Shown here in pieces: positions 24,366 to 33,118 of a stretch of DNA of 57,426 nucleotides (its first letter is position 1; every line of letters starts with the position of its first letter). Source of the DNA: an uncultured Anaerolineae bacterium (GTDB lineage: Bacteria > Chloroflexota > Anaerolineae > Promineifilales > Promineifilaceae); contig CALEAD010000045.1 of assembly GCA_937943625.1 (NCBI GenBank), forward strand, positions 1-57,426. Direction: 5' to 3'. A program made the translations under genes and the position numbers. The notes beneath the pieces are model-generated. The model worked only from the letters and a program-made list of their open reading frames with translations, was not told the origin of the DNA and did no database searches.

Positions 24366-24848
24366 ATGACTTTACAACTCAGCAGCACGCAGGTGTGGCA
24401 GGCGATTGAAAAGGAGCTGTTTGCTGTCATTGGCATGGTGACGGCGCGGCAAGAGGCGCGCACAGTGGGCGTGGTCTACGTGGCGCAGCAGGGTAAGCTG
24501 TACATCGGCACAGGGAAGGATACCTGGAAGGCGCGGCACATTTGCCACAACCCACATATTTCTGTGACTATTCCCATTGCCAAACGCATTCCCTTCATGC
24601 CCTGGGTGAAAATACCGGCGGCGACGATTACCTTTGCCGGCATGGCGCGCGTGCTGCCTGCCAGCGAGACATCGCCTGACCTGCTACGCGCCATTTTTCG
24701 TGATGTGGCCAATGACGCGGCGCGCATGGCCGACTCTTGCCTGATTGAGGTGACCCCACAAGGGGAGTATATCACCTATGGCGTGGGCGTGTCGCTGATG
24801 CAGATGCGTGATCCGGCGCAGGCGCGTGGCCGGGCCGCGGTTGCCTGA
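24366..24848 (+). CDS. Pyridoxamine 5'-phosphate oxidase-like FMN protein
   Basis: A 160-residue split-barrel flavin-binding protein. Visible pieces are ELFAVIGMVTARQEARTVG, VYVAQQGKLYIGTGKDTWKARHI, the typical beta-turn HNPHISVTIP, and ATITFAGMARVL. These match the PNPOx-like fold; members of this broad group bind FMN or F420, and the exact reaction cannot be read here. The ATG at 24366 has AAAAGGAAC 8 nt upstream; the longer ORF from 24294 runs through the promoter. It is the first gene of a four-gene run to 26956. Confidence 0.8.
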   Translation: MTLQLSSTQVWQAIEKELFAVIGMVTARQEARTVGVVYVAQQGKLYIGTGKDTWKARHICHNPHISVTIPIAKRIPFMPWVKIPAATITFAGMARVLPASETSPDLLRAIFRDVANDAARMADSCLIEVTPQGEYITYGVGVSLMQMRDPAQARGRAAVA

Positions 24849-24864
24849 AACTGGGGAGTGTGTG

Positions 24865-25701
24865 ATGACCTTTCCTAACCAACTATCACCAACGGCCGTT
24901 TTCCCCTCAACTCGTAGCTCTTTCTGCTCTTTCTTGGCAATTACTTTCGGCATATCCTGGGGTGGCTGGCTGCTGCTGGCGCTCACGGGGCGCAATGCTT
25001 TTGAGGATTTGGAAATGGGTATGCTGCTCATTTTGGGTGGTTTTGGCCCGACCATCGGTGCCATCTGGCTCACCCAGCGGAGCGGCAACCTGGCGCTGAT
25101 CGAGGCGTATTGGCGGCGCGTCTTTGCCTGGCGGCGCATCGGTTTGCGCTGGTACGCGCCGGTTTTGCTGCTGTATCCAACGGCCGTTTTGCTGGCCTTT
25201 GTGATCAACGGCCGTTTGCCTGATTTTTCACCGCTGCAAACGCTGCTGCGTGAGCCGGCTTATCTGGTAGCCACTCTGATCTTCGTCTTCATCTTTGGTC
25301 CGTTTGCAGAAGAGTTAGGCTGGCGTGGGTACGCGCTAGACTGGCTGCAAGTGCGCTACAGCGCCTTCGTCGCCAGCGTCATCCTGGGCGTGATCTGGTG
25401 GGCATGGCATTTGCCCTTGCTGTTGGTGCCGGGCTCTTTTTTGCATTCAAGCGGCGACGACCCCGTTTTTCTGGCCGGCTACCTGGGCACAGTCATCATC
25501 TATTCGGTGTTGTTCACCTGGGTGTATAACAACAACCAACGCAGCATCCTGTCGGCGATCCTGTTTCACTTTTCGATTAACCTCACCAGCCGCCTGATTG
25601 TCATGTCGGCCGACATCTTCGTCACTGTTACCTTTGTCCTAATTGTTGTGATACTGCTGGTGTTGTGGCACTTTGGTGGGCGGCGCTTGGCGCGCATTTA
25701 A
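24865..25701 (+). CDS. CPBP-family intramembrane metalloprotease (second)
   Basis: A 278-residue membrane protein with about eight helices. Motif 1 is GPFAEELGWRGYALDWLQ (EExxxR, about residue 152), motif 2 WWAWHLPLLLVPG, and motif 3 AILFHFSINLT with His and Asn. The ATG follows GGGGAG 8 nt upstream and lies 16 nt after the PNPOx-like gene. It is distinct in sequence from the CPBP protein at 4056. Confidence 0.9.
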   Translation: MTFPNQLSPTAVFPSTRSSFCSFLAITFGISWGGWLLLALTGRNAFEDLEMGMLLILGGFGPTIGAIWLTQRSGNLALIEAYWRRVFAWRRIGLRWYAPVLLLYPTAVLLAFVINGRLPDFSPLQTLLREPAYLVATLIFVFIFGPFAEELGWRGYALDWLQVRYSAFVASVILGVIWWAWHLPLLLVPGSFLHSSGDDPVFLAGYLGTVIIYSVLFTWVYNNNQRSILSAILFHFSINLTSRLIVMSADIFVTVTFVLIVVILLVLWHFGGRRLARI

Positions 25702-25745
25702 GATCAATTCATGTTTAGCCTCGTGCTATTTTTGAGGGAGTAATC

Positions 25746-26468
25746 ATGTTCATTTTAGCTACAATCCTTGTCTCTTTTGGCTTCTCATTGGGCGTGCTGG
25801 CCTGGCCGTACAGCCGGGCGCTGAGCGGCGTTAGCGTTGGTATCAGCCTGGCGATGCTGGCCTGGGTGGCCTGGCGGCAGCGGACAGCGCTGCCGGGGGT
25901 GTTGGGCAGTACGGCCGTTTTCTGCCTACTCGCGGCCCTGGGTTGGAATCTGCTGCTGATGCCCTGGGCCAACCACGAAGCGCCGTCACAAATCGAGCTT
26001 CGCAATGCCAACGGCACGGCGGGCGCGGCCCTAATCGTCTATCACCCCGGCCGCAGCGAGCTGCAAACGGAAGCGGTCAACGGCTTTGCCGAGGGGCTGG
26101 TCGCCGCTGATTGGCGCGTGACCCTGGCAACGGCCAACGCGGCCGCGCCCACCGATCTGGCCGCTTATGACCTGCTGGTGGTAGGGGCGCAATCGTACAC
26201 CTGGGCACCGGCACGACCGGTGCAGGCTTATCTGCGGCGCGTGGGCAATCTGGGCGGCAAGCCGGTCGTGGCCATCCTTTCTGGCCTGGGGGAAACCGGC
26301 CCGGCTACCACCGTCATGGCCGATTTACTCACGGCGCTGAACGGCAACTTGTTAAACATCTACCACGTCTGGCAAATACGGCCGATTGACGAGCTTTACG
26401 GCACAGATGATCCACGCCTGGCCATGCGCCAGACGGCCGTTTCCCTGGCAGCAGCATGGGGCAAATAA
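25746..26468 (+). CDS. Membrane-anchored flavodoxin-like protein
   Basis: A 240-residue protein: three N-terminal hydrophobic segments (about 1-75), then a flavodoxin-like domain (about 90-235). The domain starts with AALIVYHPGRSELQTEAVNGFAEGL, where the phosphate-binding loop would be, continues with DLLVVGAQSYTWAPARPV, and has GKPVVAILSGLGETGPATTVM. Linking a flavodoxin domain to a membrane anchor suggests electron delivery at the membrane. A GAGGGAG site precedes the ATG and the stop overlaps the next start (TAATG). Confidence 0.8.
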   Translation: MFILATILVSFGFSLGVLAWPYSRALSGVSVGISLAMLAWVAWRQRTALPGVLGSTAVFCLLAALGWNLLLMPWANHEAPSQIELRNANGTAGAALIVYHPGRSELQTEAVNGFAEGLVAADWRVTLATANAAAPTDLAAYDLLVVGAQSYTWAPARPVQAYLRRVGNLGGKPVVAILSGLGETGPATTVMADLLTALNGNLLNIYHVWQIRPIDELYGTDDPRLAMRQTAVSLAAAWGK

Positions 26469-26956
26469 TGGCGCGCCACATTCCCAATCTACTCACCGCC
26501 TCTCGGCTGATTCTTGCGGCGCTGCTGGCTGTGGCGCTGTGGCAATACCGGCCAGGTTGGGCACTGCTGTGGTGGGGAACGGCCGTACTCACTGACGTGT
26601 TGGATGGGTGGCTGGCGCGGCGCCTGGGCGTCTGCTCGACGCGCGGCGCGCTCTTCGATGCCGTGACTGACTTTGTGTTATTGTGGAGCGCCTTTGCCGT
26701 CTGGGTGTGGCGCGGCGCGTATCCAGCCTGGTTCCTGCTGCTGCTGGCGCTGCTGTTTGGCCAGTTCCTGCTCAGCGCGCGCCGCGGCTGGCTGGTGTAT
26801 GACCCGGTAGGCAAATACTACGGCGCGGCGCTCTACGCCGCTCTGGGTGCACTGCTACTGCTGCCCGACTACCTGCTCAGCTACGCGCTGCTGGCGGGGT
26901 TGACCGGCCTGGCGGCCGTTTCCCTCGCTTCACGGCTGTTTATGTACAACCAGTAG
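26468..26956 (+). CDS. CDP-alcohol phosphatidyltransferase
   Basis: A 162-residue membrane enzyme. The family signature DxxDGxxAR(x8)GxxxDxxxD is complete: TDVLDGWLARRLGVCSTRG followed by ALFDAVTDF. Such enzymes exchange CMP of a CDP-alcohol for a second alcohol in phospholipid synthesis; the particular lipid is not deducible. It has four to six helices. The start is ATG 26468, overlapping the stop of the flavodoxin-like gene by one base; ATG 26456 lies inside that gene. Confidence 0.9.
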   Translation: MARHIPNLLTASRLILAALLAVALWQYRPGWALLWWGTAVLTDVLDGWLARRLGVCSTRGALFDAVTDFVLLWSAFAVWVWRGAYPAWFLLLLALLFGQFLLSARRGWLVYDPVGKYYGAALYAALGALLLLPDYLLSYALLAGLTGLAAVSLASRLFMYNQ

Positions 26957-26976
26957 GAGGAACTCATTATTACCAA

Positions 26977-27086
26977 CTCACCTTACGCAATTTTTGAGTA
27001 ACCTGGTGCATGAAAAACAGCAAACTCCTTGACCTGTATAGCGACTGGCGGGCATTCAATCCCACTCAATGGCTGCGTAAGGTGAG
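26977..27086 (+). mobile_element. 110-bp IS relic with 13-bp terminal inverted repeats
   Basis: CTCACCTTACGCA (26977-26989) and TGCGTAAGGTGAG (27074-27086) are perfect inverted ends. Between them an ATG at 27010 opens MKNSKLLDLYSDWRAFN, which resembles the N-terminus of an IS4/IS701-type DDE transposase (MKNSKLLDLYSDY...). The frame ends after 27 codons at 27093. I read this as an internally deleted, MITE-like copy of an insertion sequence. Confidence 0.75.
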
Positions 27087-27165
27087 AAAGTAAAACAGAC
27101 CCTGACACAAACACGTCACAACAAGGACATCTTTTTGGCAGCTCTCCAAAGAGCCAAACTCAGGT

Positions 27166-28008
27166 TCATTTACGCCGACCCACCGGTGGTTCCGTCTCGC
27201 GCGAACGAGGTGTGGGAATATATTCCACAGACGGCCGTCGCTGAGCTGTTTGCGGGTATAGCGTCATGATTCGGTAAACCTGCTGCGGCATTTCTGTGCT
27301 AACCGGCAGGCCAAGCTCACGCGCTTCGCGCACCGTAATGGGATAGTCATGTGTAAAAACCCCGGTGGCCAGCGTTGTGGCTACCCGCTCCGCCTGTTCC
27401 TCACTCATTTTCTCGCGCAGTAGCTCGCTTACCGTTGCTTTCACCTGCCTGATTGCCTTTTCGGCAATGTCGGCCAAGATCAGCGTGCCGTCTTCGATTT
27501 CGGCAATCGGTTTTTGTTCAAGCACCCTCAGGATAGAGGCTGCAGGTTGCTGCCCGATTTGCGGGTCTACCGGCCCCAGAACAGCGTTGGCGTCCATAAT
27601 TATCTCGTCAGCAGCCAGTGCAATCAGGGTGCCGCCAGACATGGCATAGTGGGGCACAAAAACGGTCACTTTGGCCTTGTGTGCCTTCAAGGCATGGGCG
27701 ATCTGCCCGGCCGCCAGCACCAATCCTCCAGGCGTATGCACGATCAGATCAATCGGCACATCTACATCGGTCATCTTGATTGCGCGCAAGATGGCTTCAG
27801 AGTCGTTGATGTCAATGTAGCGAATCAGCGGGAACCCCAGAAGACTCATGGTTTCCTGGCGGTGAATAAGCGCAATGACGCGACTGTTCCGCTCGCGCTC
27901 CAGCCGCGCCAGCAGCCGCAGCCGCTCTGCCTCCAGCATCTTCTGGCGGATGACTGGTTGCAGGGATGAGATGATGAAGAAAATCCAGAGCAGTGAGAAA
28001 AAGTCCAT
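27166..28008 (-). CDS. ClpP-class membrane serine protease (SDH proteinase family)
   Basis: A 280-residue protein with one N-terminal membrane helix (about 1-20) and a coiled region, then a ClpP/crotonase-fold protease domain. IDLIVHTPGGLVLAA forms the oxyanion region. The nucleophile Ser lies in HYAMSGGTLIALAADEI and the downstream segment is LGPVDPQIGQ. It matches the serine dehydrogenase proteinase (PF01972) group, related to SppA and NfeD-associated proteases that act at the membrane. The start is ATG 28008, 7 nt after GAGGAG. The C-terminus is a basic, disordered tail. Confidence 0.88.
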   Translation of the reverse strand: MDFFSLLWIFFIISSLQPVIRQKMLEAERLRLLARLERERNSRVIALIHRQETMSLLGFPLIRYIDINDSEAILRAIKMTDVDVPIDLIVHTPGGLVLAAGQIAHALKAHKAKVTVFVPHYAMSGGTLIALAADEIIMDANAVLGPVDPQIGQQPAASILRVLEQKPIAEIEDGTLILADIAEKAIRQVKATVSELLREKMSEEQAERVATTLATGVFTHDYPITVREARELGLPVSTEMPQQVYRIMTLYPQTAQRRPSVEYIPTPRSRETEPPVGRRK

Positions 28009-28085
28009 CGCCATTCTCCTCGTGTGAAGTCAGTTTATTGCGCAATGAAAGGGGGCACGCATCAACCCAGGTGAACGAGTCAGGT

Positions 28086-28781
28086 TTACCAGGGGTAATA
28101 TTCGTCTACGTAGACGCGGCGAGGGTAACGCTGGTGGGCAAACAACTTTACCATCACCAGGCCTGCCACAAAGCCACCGACGTGTGCCCACCAGGCGACG
28201 CCGCCAAATGCCTGTGCGCCCGTCATCACCGTGAGCAGCCCATTAAGCAATTGCGAGACAAACCAGAACCCAAGATAGAGCACAGCCGGGATTTCCACAA
28301 ACCAGGGCAGAAAGAACAGTGGAATCAGGGTAATGACGCGCGCAGTGGGAAATAGCACCAGATAAGCAGCCAACACGCCGCTGATGGCGCCACTTGCGCC
28401 AATGGTGGGAATGAGCGAATCCTGATTGAAGGCAATATGCACCAGGGCGGCAACCAGACCGCAGAGCAGGTAGAACAGCAGATAGCGACCACTGCCCATG
28501 CGGTCTTCCACATTATCGCCAAAGATGTAAAGTGCCAGCATGTTGCTGACGAGGTGTACCCAACCGCCATGCAAAAACATGGAGCTGAAAAGGGTGAAAA
28601 GGGCAAAGAGATCAGGTTGGCTCAGGAAGCGCGCAGGGACGACGCCAAAAATTTGCACATACGCATCGGCTGATGCGCTGCTTTTCGCCAGGATGAAGAA
28701 CAGCAAAACGTTGAGAGCGATGAGCATCCAGTTGACAAAGGGAAAGGAGCGCGATTGTACGGTATCCGTTATGGGAAGCAT
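28086..28781 (-). CDS. Rhomboid-family intramembrane serine protease
   Basis: A 231-residue protein with six to seven helices. The catalytic serine is in IGASGAISGVLAAY (GxSG motif, about residue 133) and the catalytic histidine in WWAHVGGFVAGLVMV (about 200). The oxyanion His-Asn pair appears in FLHGGWVHLVSNMLAL. GGAG lies before the ATG. It shares orientation with the ClpP-class gene downstream, 77 nt away, so two membrane proteases may be co-transcribed. Confidence 0.95.
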   Translation of the reverse strand: MLPITDTVQSRSFPFVNWMLIALNVLLFFILAKSSASADAYVQIFGVVPARFLSQPDLFALFTLFSSMFLHGGWVHLVSNMLALYIFGDNVEDRMGSGRYLLFYLLCGLVAALVHIAFNQDSLIPTIGASGAISGVLAAYLVLFPTARVITLIPLFFLPWFVEIPAVLYLGFWFVSQLLNGLLTVMTGAQAFGGVAWWAHVGGFVAGLVMVKLFAHQRYPRRVYVDEYYPW

Positions 28782-28903
28782 AGCGTCTCCATTGTATCTG
28801 ACGGCCGATTTTGCCGCTCAGGCGCGGGCTGTTGAGGGATATTTTAACAGAAAACGGCCGTTGCCCCTACCCGCTCTTCCTTTTACTACCGGTCGTTTCC
28901 GGT

Positions 28904-28909
28904 TACAAT
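28904..28909 (+). promoter_or_regulatory. TACAAT box, leaderless-type pyrF promoter
   Basis: TACAAT ends 6 nt before the pyrF ATG at 28916, and no Shine-Dalgarno lies between. The transcript would start at the start codon. Confidence 0.5.
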
Positions 28910-28915
28910 TTCCCC

Positions 28916-29722
28916 ATGACCTACCTGCACAAACTTCAGGCCATTCAGCAACAAAACAACTCCTGGCTTTGCGTGGGCTTAGACCCCGACCCCGCCCGTT
29001 TGCGTGTAGACGCACTCAAATGGGACGAGCCGGTGCTGCCCTTCAATAAAGCCATCATAGACACTACCCTGGACCTGGTGTGCGCCTACAAGCCCAACCT
29101 GGGCTTTTACTTGCAATGGGGCGCGGCCGGCGTCGTTGCCCTGGAACGCACTATTGCCTACATTCCCCGCCACATCCCCATCATCCTGGATTGCAAAACG
29201 GGCGACATTGGTCACACCCAGGCGGCCTGGGCGCGCGGCCTGTTCGACGAATGGGGTGTGGACGCCATTACCGTGAATCCTTACGTGGGGTCAGAAGCGG
29301 TGCTGCCGGCACTGCACGGCCGTGTTGATAAGGCAGTGTACATCCTGGCGCGCACCTCCAACCCCAGCGCCACCCAGTTCCAGGGCGACCTGCGCGCAGG
29401 CGCAGGGCTGGCGGTCGAGGTGCTGCGCCAGAGCCAGCAGTGGCCTGCCGAAGGGCACATCGGCTACGTGGTGGGCGCTACCTACCCCGAAGAACTGGCT
29501 ATTGCGCGCCGGCTGGCGCCGCAGGCCAACTTCCTCATTCCGGGAGTGGGGGCGCAAGGGGGTGACCTGGCAACGGCCGTTGCCTACGGCCCCGATCCCC
29601 TTTGCGGCCCCGTCATCAACGCCAGCCGCAGCATCCTCTATGCCAATCTGGCTGGCGACTTCGCCGCCGCTGCCCGTGCTGCTGCCCTGGCCCTGCGCGA
29701 CGAAATCAATGCATTGCGATAA
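28916..29722 (+). CDS. pyrF: Orotidine 5'-phosphate decarboxylase
   Basis: A 268-residue enzyme of the type 2 OMP decarboxylase group, catalysing OMP to UMP, the last step of de novo pyrimidine synthesis. Motifs are WLCVGLDPDPARL at the N-terminus, LDCKTGDIGHT with the catalytic Lys and Asp, ITVNPYVGSEAV, and the phosphate loop FLIPGVGAQGGD with NASRSILYA. The length suits the longer bacterial subfamily. The start is ATG 28916, just after TACAAT; the upstream in-frame extension is unlikely to be coding. Confidence 0.95.
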   Translation: MTYLHKLQAIQQQNNSWLCVGLDPDPARLRVDALKWDEPVLPFNKAIIDTTLDLVCAYKPNLGFYLQWGAAGVVALERTIAYIPRHIPIILDCKTGDIGHTQAAWARGLFDEWGVDAITVNPYVGSEAVLPALHGRVDKAVYILARTSNPSATQFQGDLRAGAGLAVEVLRQSQQWPAEGHIGYVVGATYPEELAIARRLAPQANFLIPGVGAQGGDLATAVAYGPDPLCGPVINASRSILYANLAGDFAAAARAAALALRDEINALR

Positions 29723-29762
29723 GAAAAAGTTAGTTGCTTTGCCAGTTGGCTAGTTTGCTAGT

Positions 29763-29847
29763 AACCAACCCAACCAACCCAACCAACCAACCCAACCAAC
29801 CCAACCAACCCAACCAACCAACCAACCAACCAACCCAACCAACCCCC
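29763..29847 (+). repeat. (CCAA/CCCAA)n microsatellite between pyrF and RNase gene
   Basis: About 85 bp made only of AACC and AACCC units, ending at the ATG of the RNase II-like gene. The minus strand is a run of GGTT/GGGTT that could form G-quadruplexes. A shorter GGTTGGGTTGG stretch appears on the plus strand at about 31742-31755 after the same gene. Confidence 0.9.
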
Positions 29848-29848
29848 C

Positions 29849-31678
29849 ATGTCCGACCTCCCTCTCCACAGCCTGGTGCTCTACAAAAATCGCCCCGCGC
29901 GCGTCAGCAGCGTTGGCAAAAAGCTCGATATTCAAACTGAAGACGGCCAGACCCTCAGCGTGCGCCCAAAAGACGTGATGCTGCTGCATCCCGGTCCCCT
30001 TGCCAGCCTGACGCACCTCAGGCCCCCTGTGGGCGACGTGCAAACGGCTTGGGAGCTGCTGGTCGGCAGCCAGACCACCCTGGCCGAACTGGCCGAACTG
30101 GCGTTTGGCGCCTACACGCCGCAAACGGCCTGGGCGGCCTGGCAGCTACTGGCGGATGGCCTGCTTTTCAGCGGCTCGCCCGAGGCAATCACGGTGCACA
30201 CGCCAGAGCTGGTGGCGGCCATGCAGCAGGCGCGCGCCGCCAAAGCGGCGGAACAGGCGGCCTGGGAGGCGCTGCTGGCGCGGCTTCAGGCCGGCCACTA
30301 TACCGCAGAAGATGCGCCCTACCTGAATGAAATTGCCAGCCTGGCGCGCGGACAACAGGGGCGCAGCCGTGTGCTGCGTGCGCTTGGTCTGGCAGAGGAG
30401 CCGGAACAGGCGCACGCCTTTTTGCTCAGGCTGGGGTATTGGGATGCGTGGGTGAACCCTTATCCGGCGCGCATGGATATTGCCCTGCATGAGCCAGATG
30501 CGCCGCTGCCGCCGTTGCCGGAGGAGGCGCGCCGCGATTTGACCCATTTGCCCGCGTTTGCCATTGACGACGAAGGAAATCAGGACCCGGATGACGCCAT
30601 TGGCTGGGAGGGAGAGGCCTTCCCCAACGGCCGTCTCTGGGTGCACGTGGCGGACGTGGCGGCGCTGGTTCCCCCGGATAGCGCCGCCGATCTAGAGGCA
30701 CGCGCGCGTGGCGCCAACCTCTACTTGCCGGAGGGAACCGTGCACATGTTGCCCCCAGCCGCAACAGCGCAGCTTGGCCTGGGGCTGACGGAGCGCTCTC
30801 CCGCGCTCTCCTTTGCCCTCACTTTGAACCCTGCCGGTGAAGTGACGCTGGCTGAAGTAGTGCCCAGTTGGGTGCGCGTGACGCGCCTGACTTATGCCCA
30901 GGTGGGAGCGCGGTTGGCCGAAGCGCCCTTTGCCCCCCTGGTAGCGGCGGCGCAGGCTTATACGGCGCGGCGATTGGCCTCTGGCGCCATTGACCTGAAT
31001 TTGCCGGAAGTGCGCGTGAAGGTGACGGATGGTATGGTGGAGATACGGCCGTTGGCCAATCTGCGCAGCCGCGAAATGGTGCGTAACACCATGCTGATGA
31101 CGGGGGAAGCGGTGGCGCGCTTTGCCTTTGCCAACGCGCTGCCCATTCCCTTTACCGTACAGCCGCCCCCGTTGCCTGCCGATGAATTGCCGGATGGGCT
31201 GGCAGGGGAATTTGCGCGGCGCAAATTGATGCAGCGCAGCCAGCAAAGCAGCCAGCCTGGCTCCCATGCGGGATTGGGGCTGCCAATGTACGTGCAGTGT
31301 ACCAGCCCACTGCGCCGCTACCTGGACCTGGTAGCGCATCAGCAGTTGCGCGCCTTTTTGCGTGGCGCAGGCACGCTCAGTGAGTCGGAGATGCTGATGC
31401 GCGTGGCCGCCGCCGATGCCGTGAGCGGTAGCCTGCGCACTGCCGAGCGCCTCTCCATTGTGCACTGGACGCTGGTCTATTTGCAGCAAAACCCACAGTG
31501 GGTGGGGGAAGGAGTGGTGGTGGAGCAACACGGCAAGCGCAGTACAGTGCTGATTCCGGCGCTGGCCTGGGATGGAGAGGTGTATGGGGGGGAACGGCCG
31601 TTAAACAGCCGCCTGACCGTGCAATGCACCGAGGTCAATCTGCCGCTGCGCGAAGCGCGCTTTCGTCCCCTGCGTTAG
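29849..31678 (+). CDS. RNase II/RNB-family exoribonuclease
   Basis: A 609-residue protein. The RNB catalytic domain (about 225-540) carries the metal-binding cluster in FAIDDEGNQDPDDAIGWE and WVHVADVAALV, and the conserved TSPLRRYLDLVAHQQL near residue 490. The N-terminal part (about 1-220) is helical/winged and unlike E. coli cold-shock domains; such forms occur in Cyanobacteria and Chloroflexota. The C-terminal segment (about 555-605) may be a reduced S1 barrel. The start ATG follows a C-rich microsatellite with no Shine-Dalgarno, so translation initiation is unusual. Confidence 0.92.
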   Translation: MSDLPLHSLVLYKNRPARVSSVGKKLDIQTEDGQTLSVRPKDVMLLHPGPLASLTHLRPPVGDVQTAWELLVGSQTTLAELAELAFGAYTPQTAWAAWQLLADGLLFSGSPEAITVHTPELVAAMQQARAAKAAEQAAWEALLARLQAGHYTAEDAPYLNEIASLARGQQGRSRVLRALGLAEEPEQAHAFLLRLGYWDAWVNPYPARMDIALHEPDAPLPPLPEEARRDLTHLPAFAIDDEGNQDPDDAIGWEGEAFPNGRLWVHVADVAALVPPDSAADLEARARGANLYLPEGTVHMLPPAATAQLGLGLTERSPALSFALTLNPAGEVTLAEVVPSWVRVTRLTYAQVGARLAEAPFAPLVAAAQAYTARRLASGAIDLNLPEVRVKVTDGMVEIRPLANLRSREMVRNTMLMTGEAVARFAFANALPIPFTVQPPPLPADELPDGLAGEFARRKLMQRSQQSSQPGSHAGLGLPMYVQCTSPLRRYLDLVAHQQLRAFLRGAGTLSESEMLMRVAAADAVSGSLRTAERLSIVHWTLVYLQQNPQWVGEGVVVEQHGKRSTVLIPALAWDGEVYGGERPLNSRLTVQCTEVNLPLREARFRPLR

Positions 31679-31800
31679 CCGGTCGCGTTAGATTTGCGCC
31701 GCAGATAGGTACAAAGTCCCGCAGATTGTACCTGCCCGGTCGTTGGTTGGGTTGGCTGGGAGGTGGCTTGGTTAGTTGGTTGAACAACGTTCAAACTAAA

Positions 31801-31870
31801 CTGGACACCGGCGTTTTTGCTGGCTGCCAGCGTAGCGCGATTTGCCAAAATCGCGCTACGGCACCAGAGG
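31801..31870. repeat. REP-like element with 13-bp hairpin, copy A
   Basis: CGTAGCGCGATTT (31831-31843) pairs perfectly with AAATCGCGCTACG (31848-31860) over a 4-nt loop. The flanks, GGACACCGGCGTTTTTG before and GGCACCAGA after, recur at 54260-54326. It sits between the convergent RNase and thiolase genes. Confidence 0.8.
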
Positions 31871-31899
31871 TTGGCGCAAATTTTGCCGACTCCAGCACC

Positions 31900-33066
31900 T
31901 TATACGAGGCGCTCGATGATTGTGGCCGTGGCCATGCCGTGCCCAATGCACATCGTTTGCAGCCCAAAACGGCCGTTAATCGCTTCCAGCCCTGCCACCA
32001 TTTTCGCCATCAGCCCGGCACCCGACGCGCCCAGGGGATGCCCGTGCGCGATAGCGCCGCCCCAGGGATTCACGCGCGCCATGTCCGGCTCAAACTCGCG
32101 CGCCCAGGCCAGCACCACCGAAGCAAACGCCTCGTTGATTTCAATCCAATCTATCTCTGCCAGGGTGAGGCCAGCGCGCGCCAGCGCCAGGCGCGTGGCG
32201 GGAATGACGCCGCTGAGCTGCAGGGTGGGGTCGTCGCCGACGACAACGCGGGCCAGAAAGCGCGCACGCGGGCGCAGACCGGCCGCTTCTGCCGCGGCGC
32301 GCGCGCCCAACAAAACGGCCGCTGCGCCATCGGCAATCTGGCTGGCATTGGCGGCCGTCACCACCCCCTGTCCGGCCGGGCGAAAGACAGGCGCCAGCGC
32401 CGCCATGCGTTGCGGGTCAAGCTGAAAGCGAATGCCTTCGTCGTGGGTGGGGTGACAGATACGGCCGTCTGCATCCAACGCCTCCACGGCCACCAGTTCG
32501 GTGTGACGGCCGTTGCGCGCGGCCTCGGCGGCGCGGCGATGGCTTTCGGCGGCATACGCATCCAGCTCGGCACGCGCAATGCCCCATTTTTCCGCCATGC
32601 GTTCGGCGCTTTCTCCCTGGTGAATTAGCTCGTATTTTTCGTGTAGCGATTGGTTGAGCTTCTCAAAACCGCCGCCAATGTTGCTAAACATCGGCACGCG
32701 CGTCATATTTTCCACACCGGTAGCGACAACAAACGTCATATCCCCGGCAGCAATGGCCTGCGCGGCAAAGTGGGTGGCCTGCTGGCTGGAGCCGCACATG
32801 CGGTCGAGCGTGACACCCGGCACGGTTGGGGGGAAGTCAGCCAGCAGCAGCGCCAGGCGGGCAATGTTTGCCCCCTGTTCACCCGCCTGAGTGACGCAGC
32901 CGGTGACCACATCTTCAACGGCCGTTGCCGGTAAACCGGCGCGCTGCATCAGCGCCCGCAGCGCGTGCGCCAGCAAACTGTCTGGCGGCGTATTGCGATA
33001 ATAGCCGCCGCGCCGCCCAAAAGGAACTCGCACTGCTTCCAGAATAACCGGTTCATGCATGGTCAT
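31900..33066 (-). CDS. Thiolase (acetyl-CoA C-acyltransferase)
   Basis: A 388-residue thiolase. The acylated Cys lies in [19 protein letters not shown] (about residue 90). The His motif is [19 protein letters not shown], and the second catalytic Cys is in [12 protein letters not shown], where CxG is kept but the usual GGGQG is GHGMA. The enzyme breaks down 3-ketoacyl-CoA or condenses acetyl-CoA. It stands alone here without other fatty-acid genes. The start is ATG 33066, 8 nt after GGGAG, a site furnished by a GTC-repeat arm. Confidence 0.93.
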   Translation of the reverse strand: MTMHEPVILEAVRVPFGRRGGYYRNTPPDSLLAHALRALMQRAGLPATAVEDVVTGCVTQAGEQGANIARLALLLADFPPTVPGVTLDRMCGSSQQATHFAAQAIAAGDMTFVVATGVENMTRVPMFSNIGGGFEKLNQSLHEKYELIHQGESAERMAEKWGIARAELDAYAAESHRRAAEAARNGRHTELVAVEALDADGRICHPTHDEGIRFQLDPQRMAALAPVFRPAGQGVVTAANASQIADGAAAVLLGARAAAEAAGLRPRARFLARVVVGDDPTLQLSGVIPATRLALARAGLTLAEIDWIEINEAFASVVLAWAREFEPDMARVNPWGGAIAHGHPLGASGAGLMAKMVAGLEAINGRFGLQTMCIGHGMATATIIERLV

Positions 33067-33079
33067 AGTCAGCTCTCCC

Positions 33080-33113
33080 TTGAAAATGACCGCCGACCGC
33101 CGACGGCCGTTTG
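33080..33113 (-). repeat. GTCGGCGGTCATTTTCA repeat arm before thiolase
   Basis: On the minus strand: GGCCGTCGGCGGTCGGCGG followed by TCATTTTCAAGGGAG. It matches the arm that supplies ribosome-binding sites at 4014, 5051 and 54325. Confidence 0.7.
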
Positions 33114-33118
33114 TAAGT

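Noticed and set aside
29763..29847. CRISPR-like repeat tract
   Set aside because: Units of 4-5 bp with no spacers; a microsatellite, not a CRISPR array.
30692..31531. 279-codon ORF on the minus strand inside the RNase II-like gene
   Set aside because: His/Gln/Arg-rich shadow of a high-GC gene. The plus-strand frame holds the full RNB catalytic motifs.
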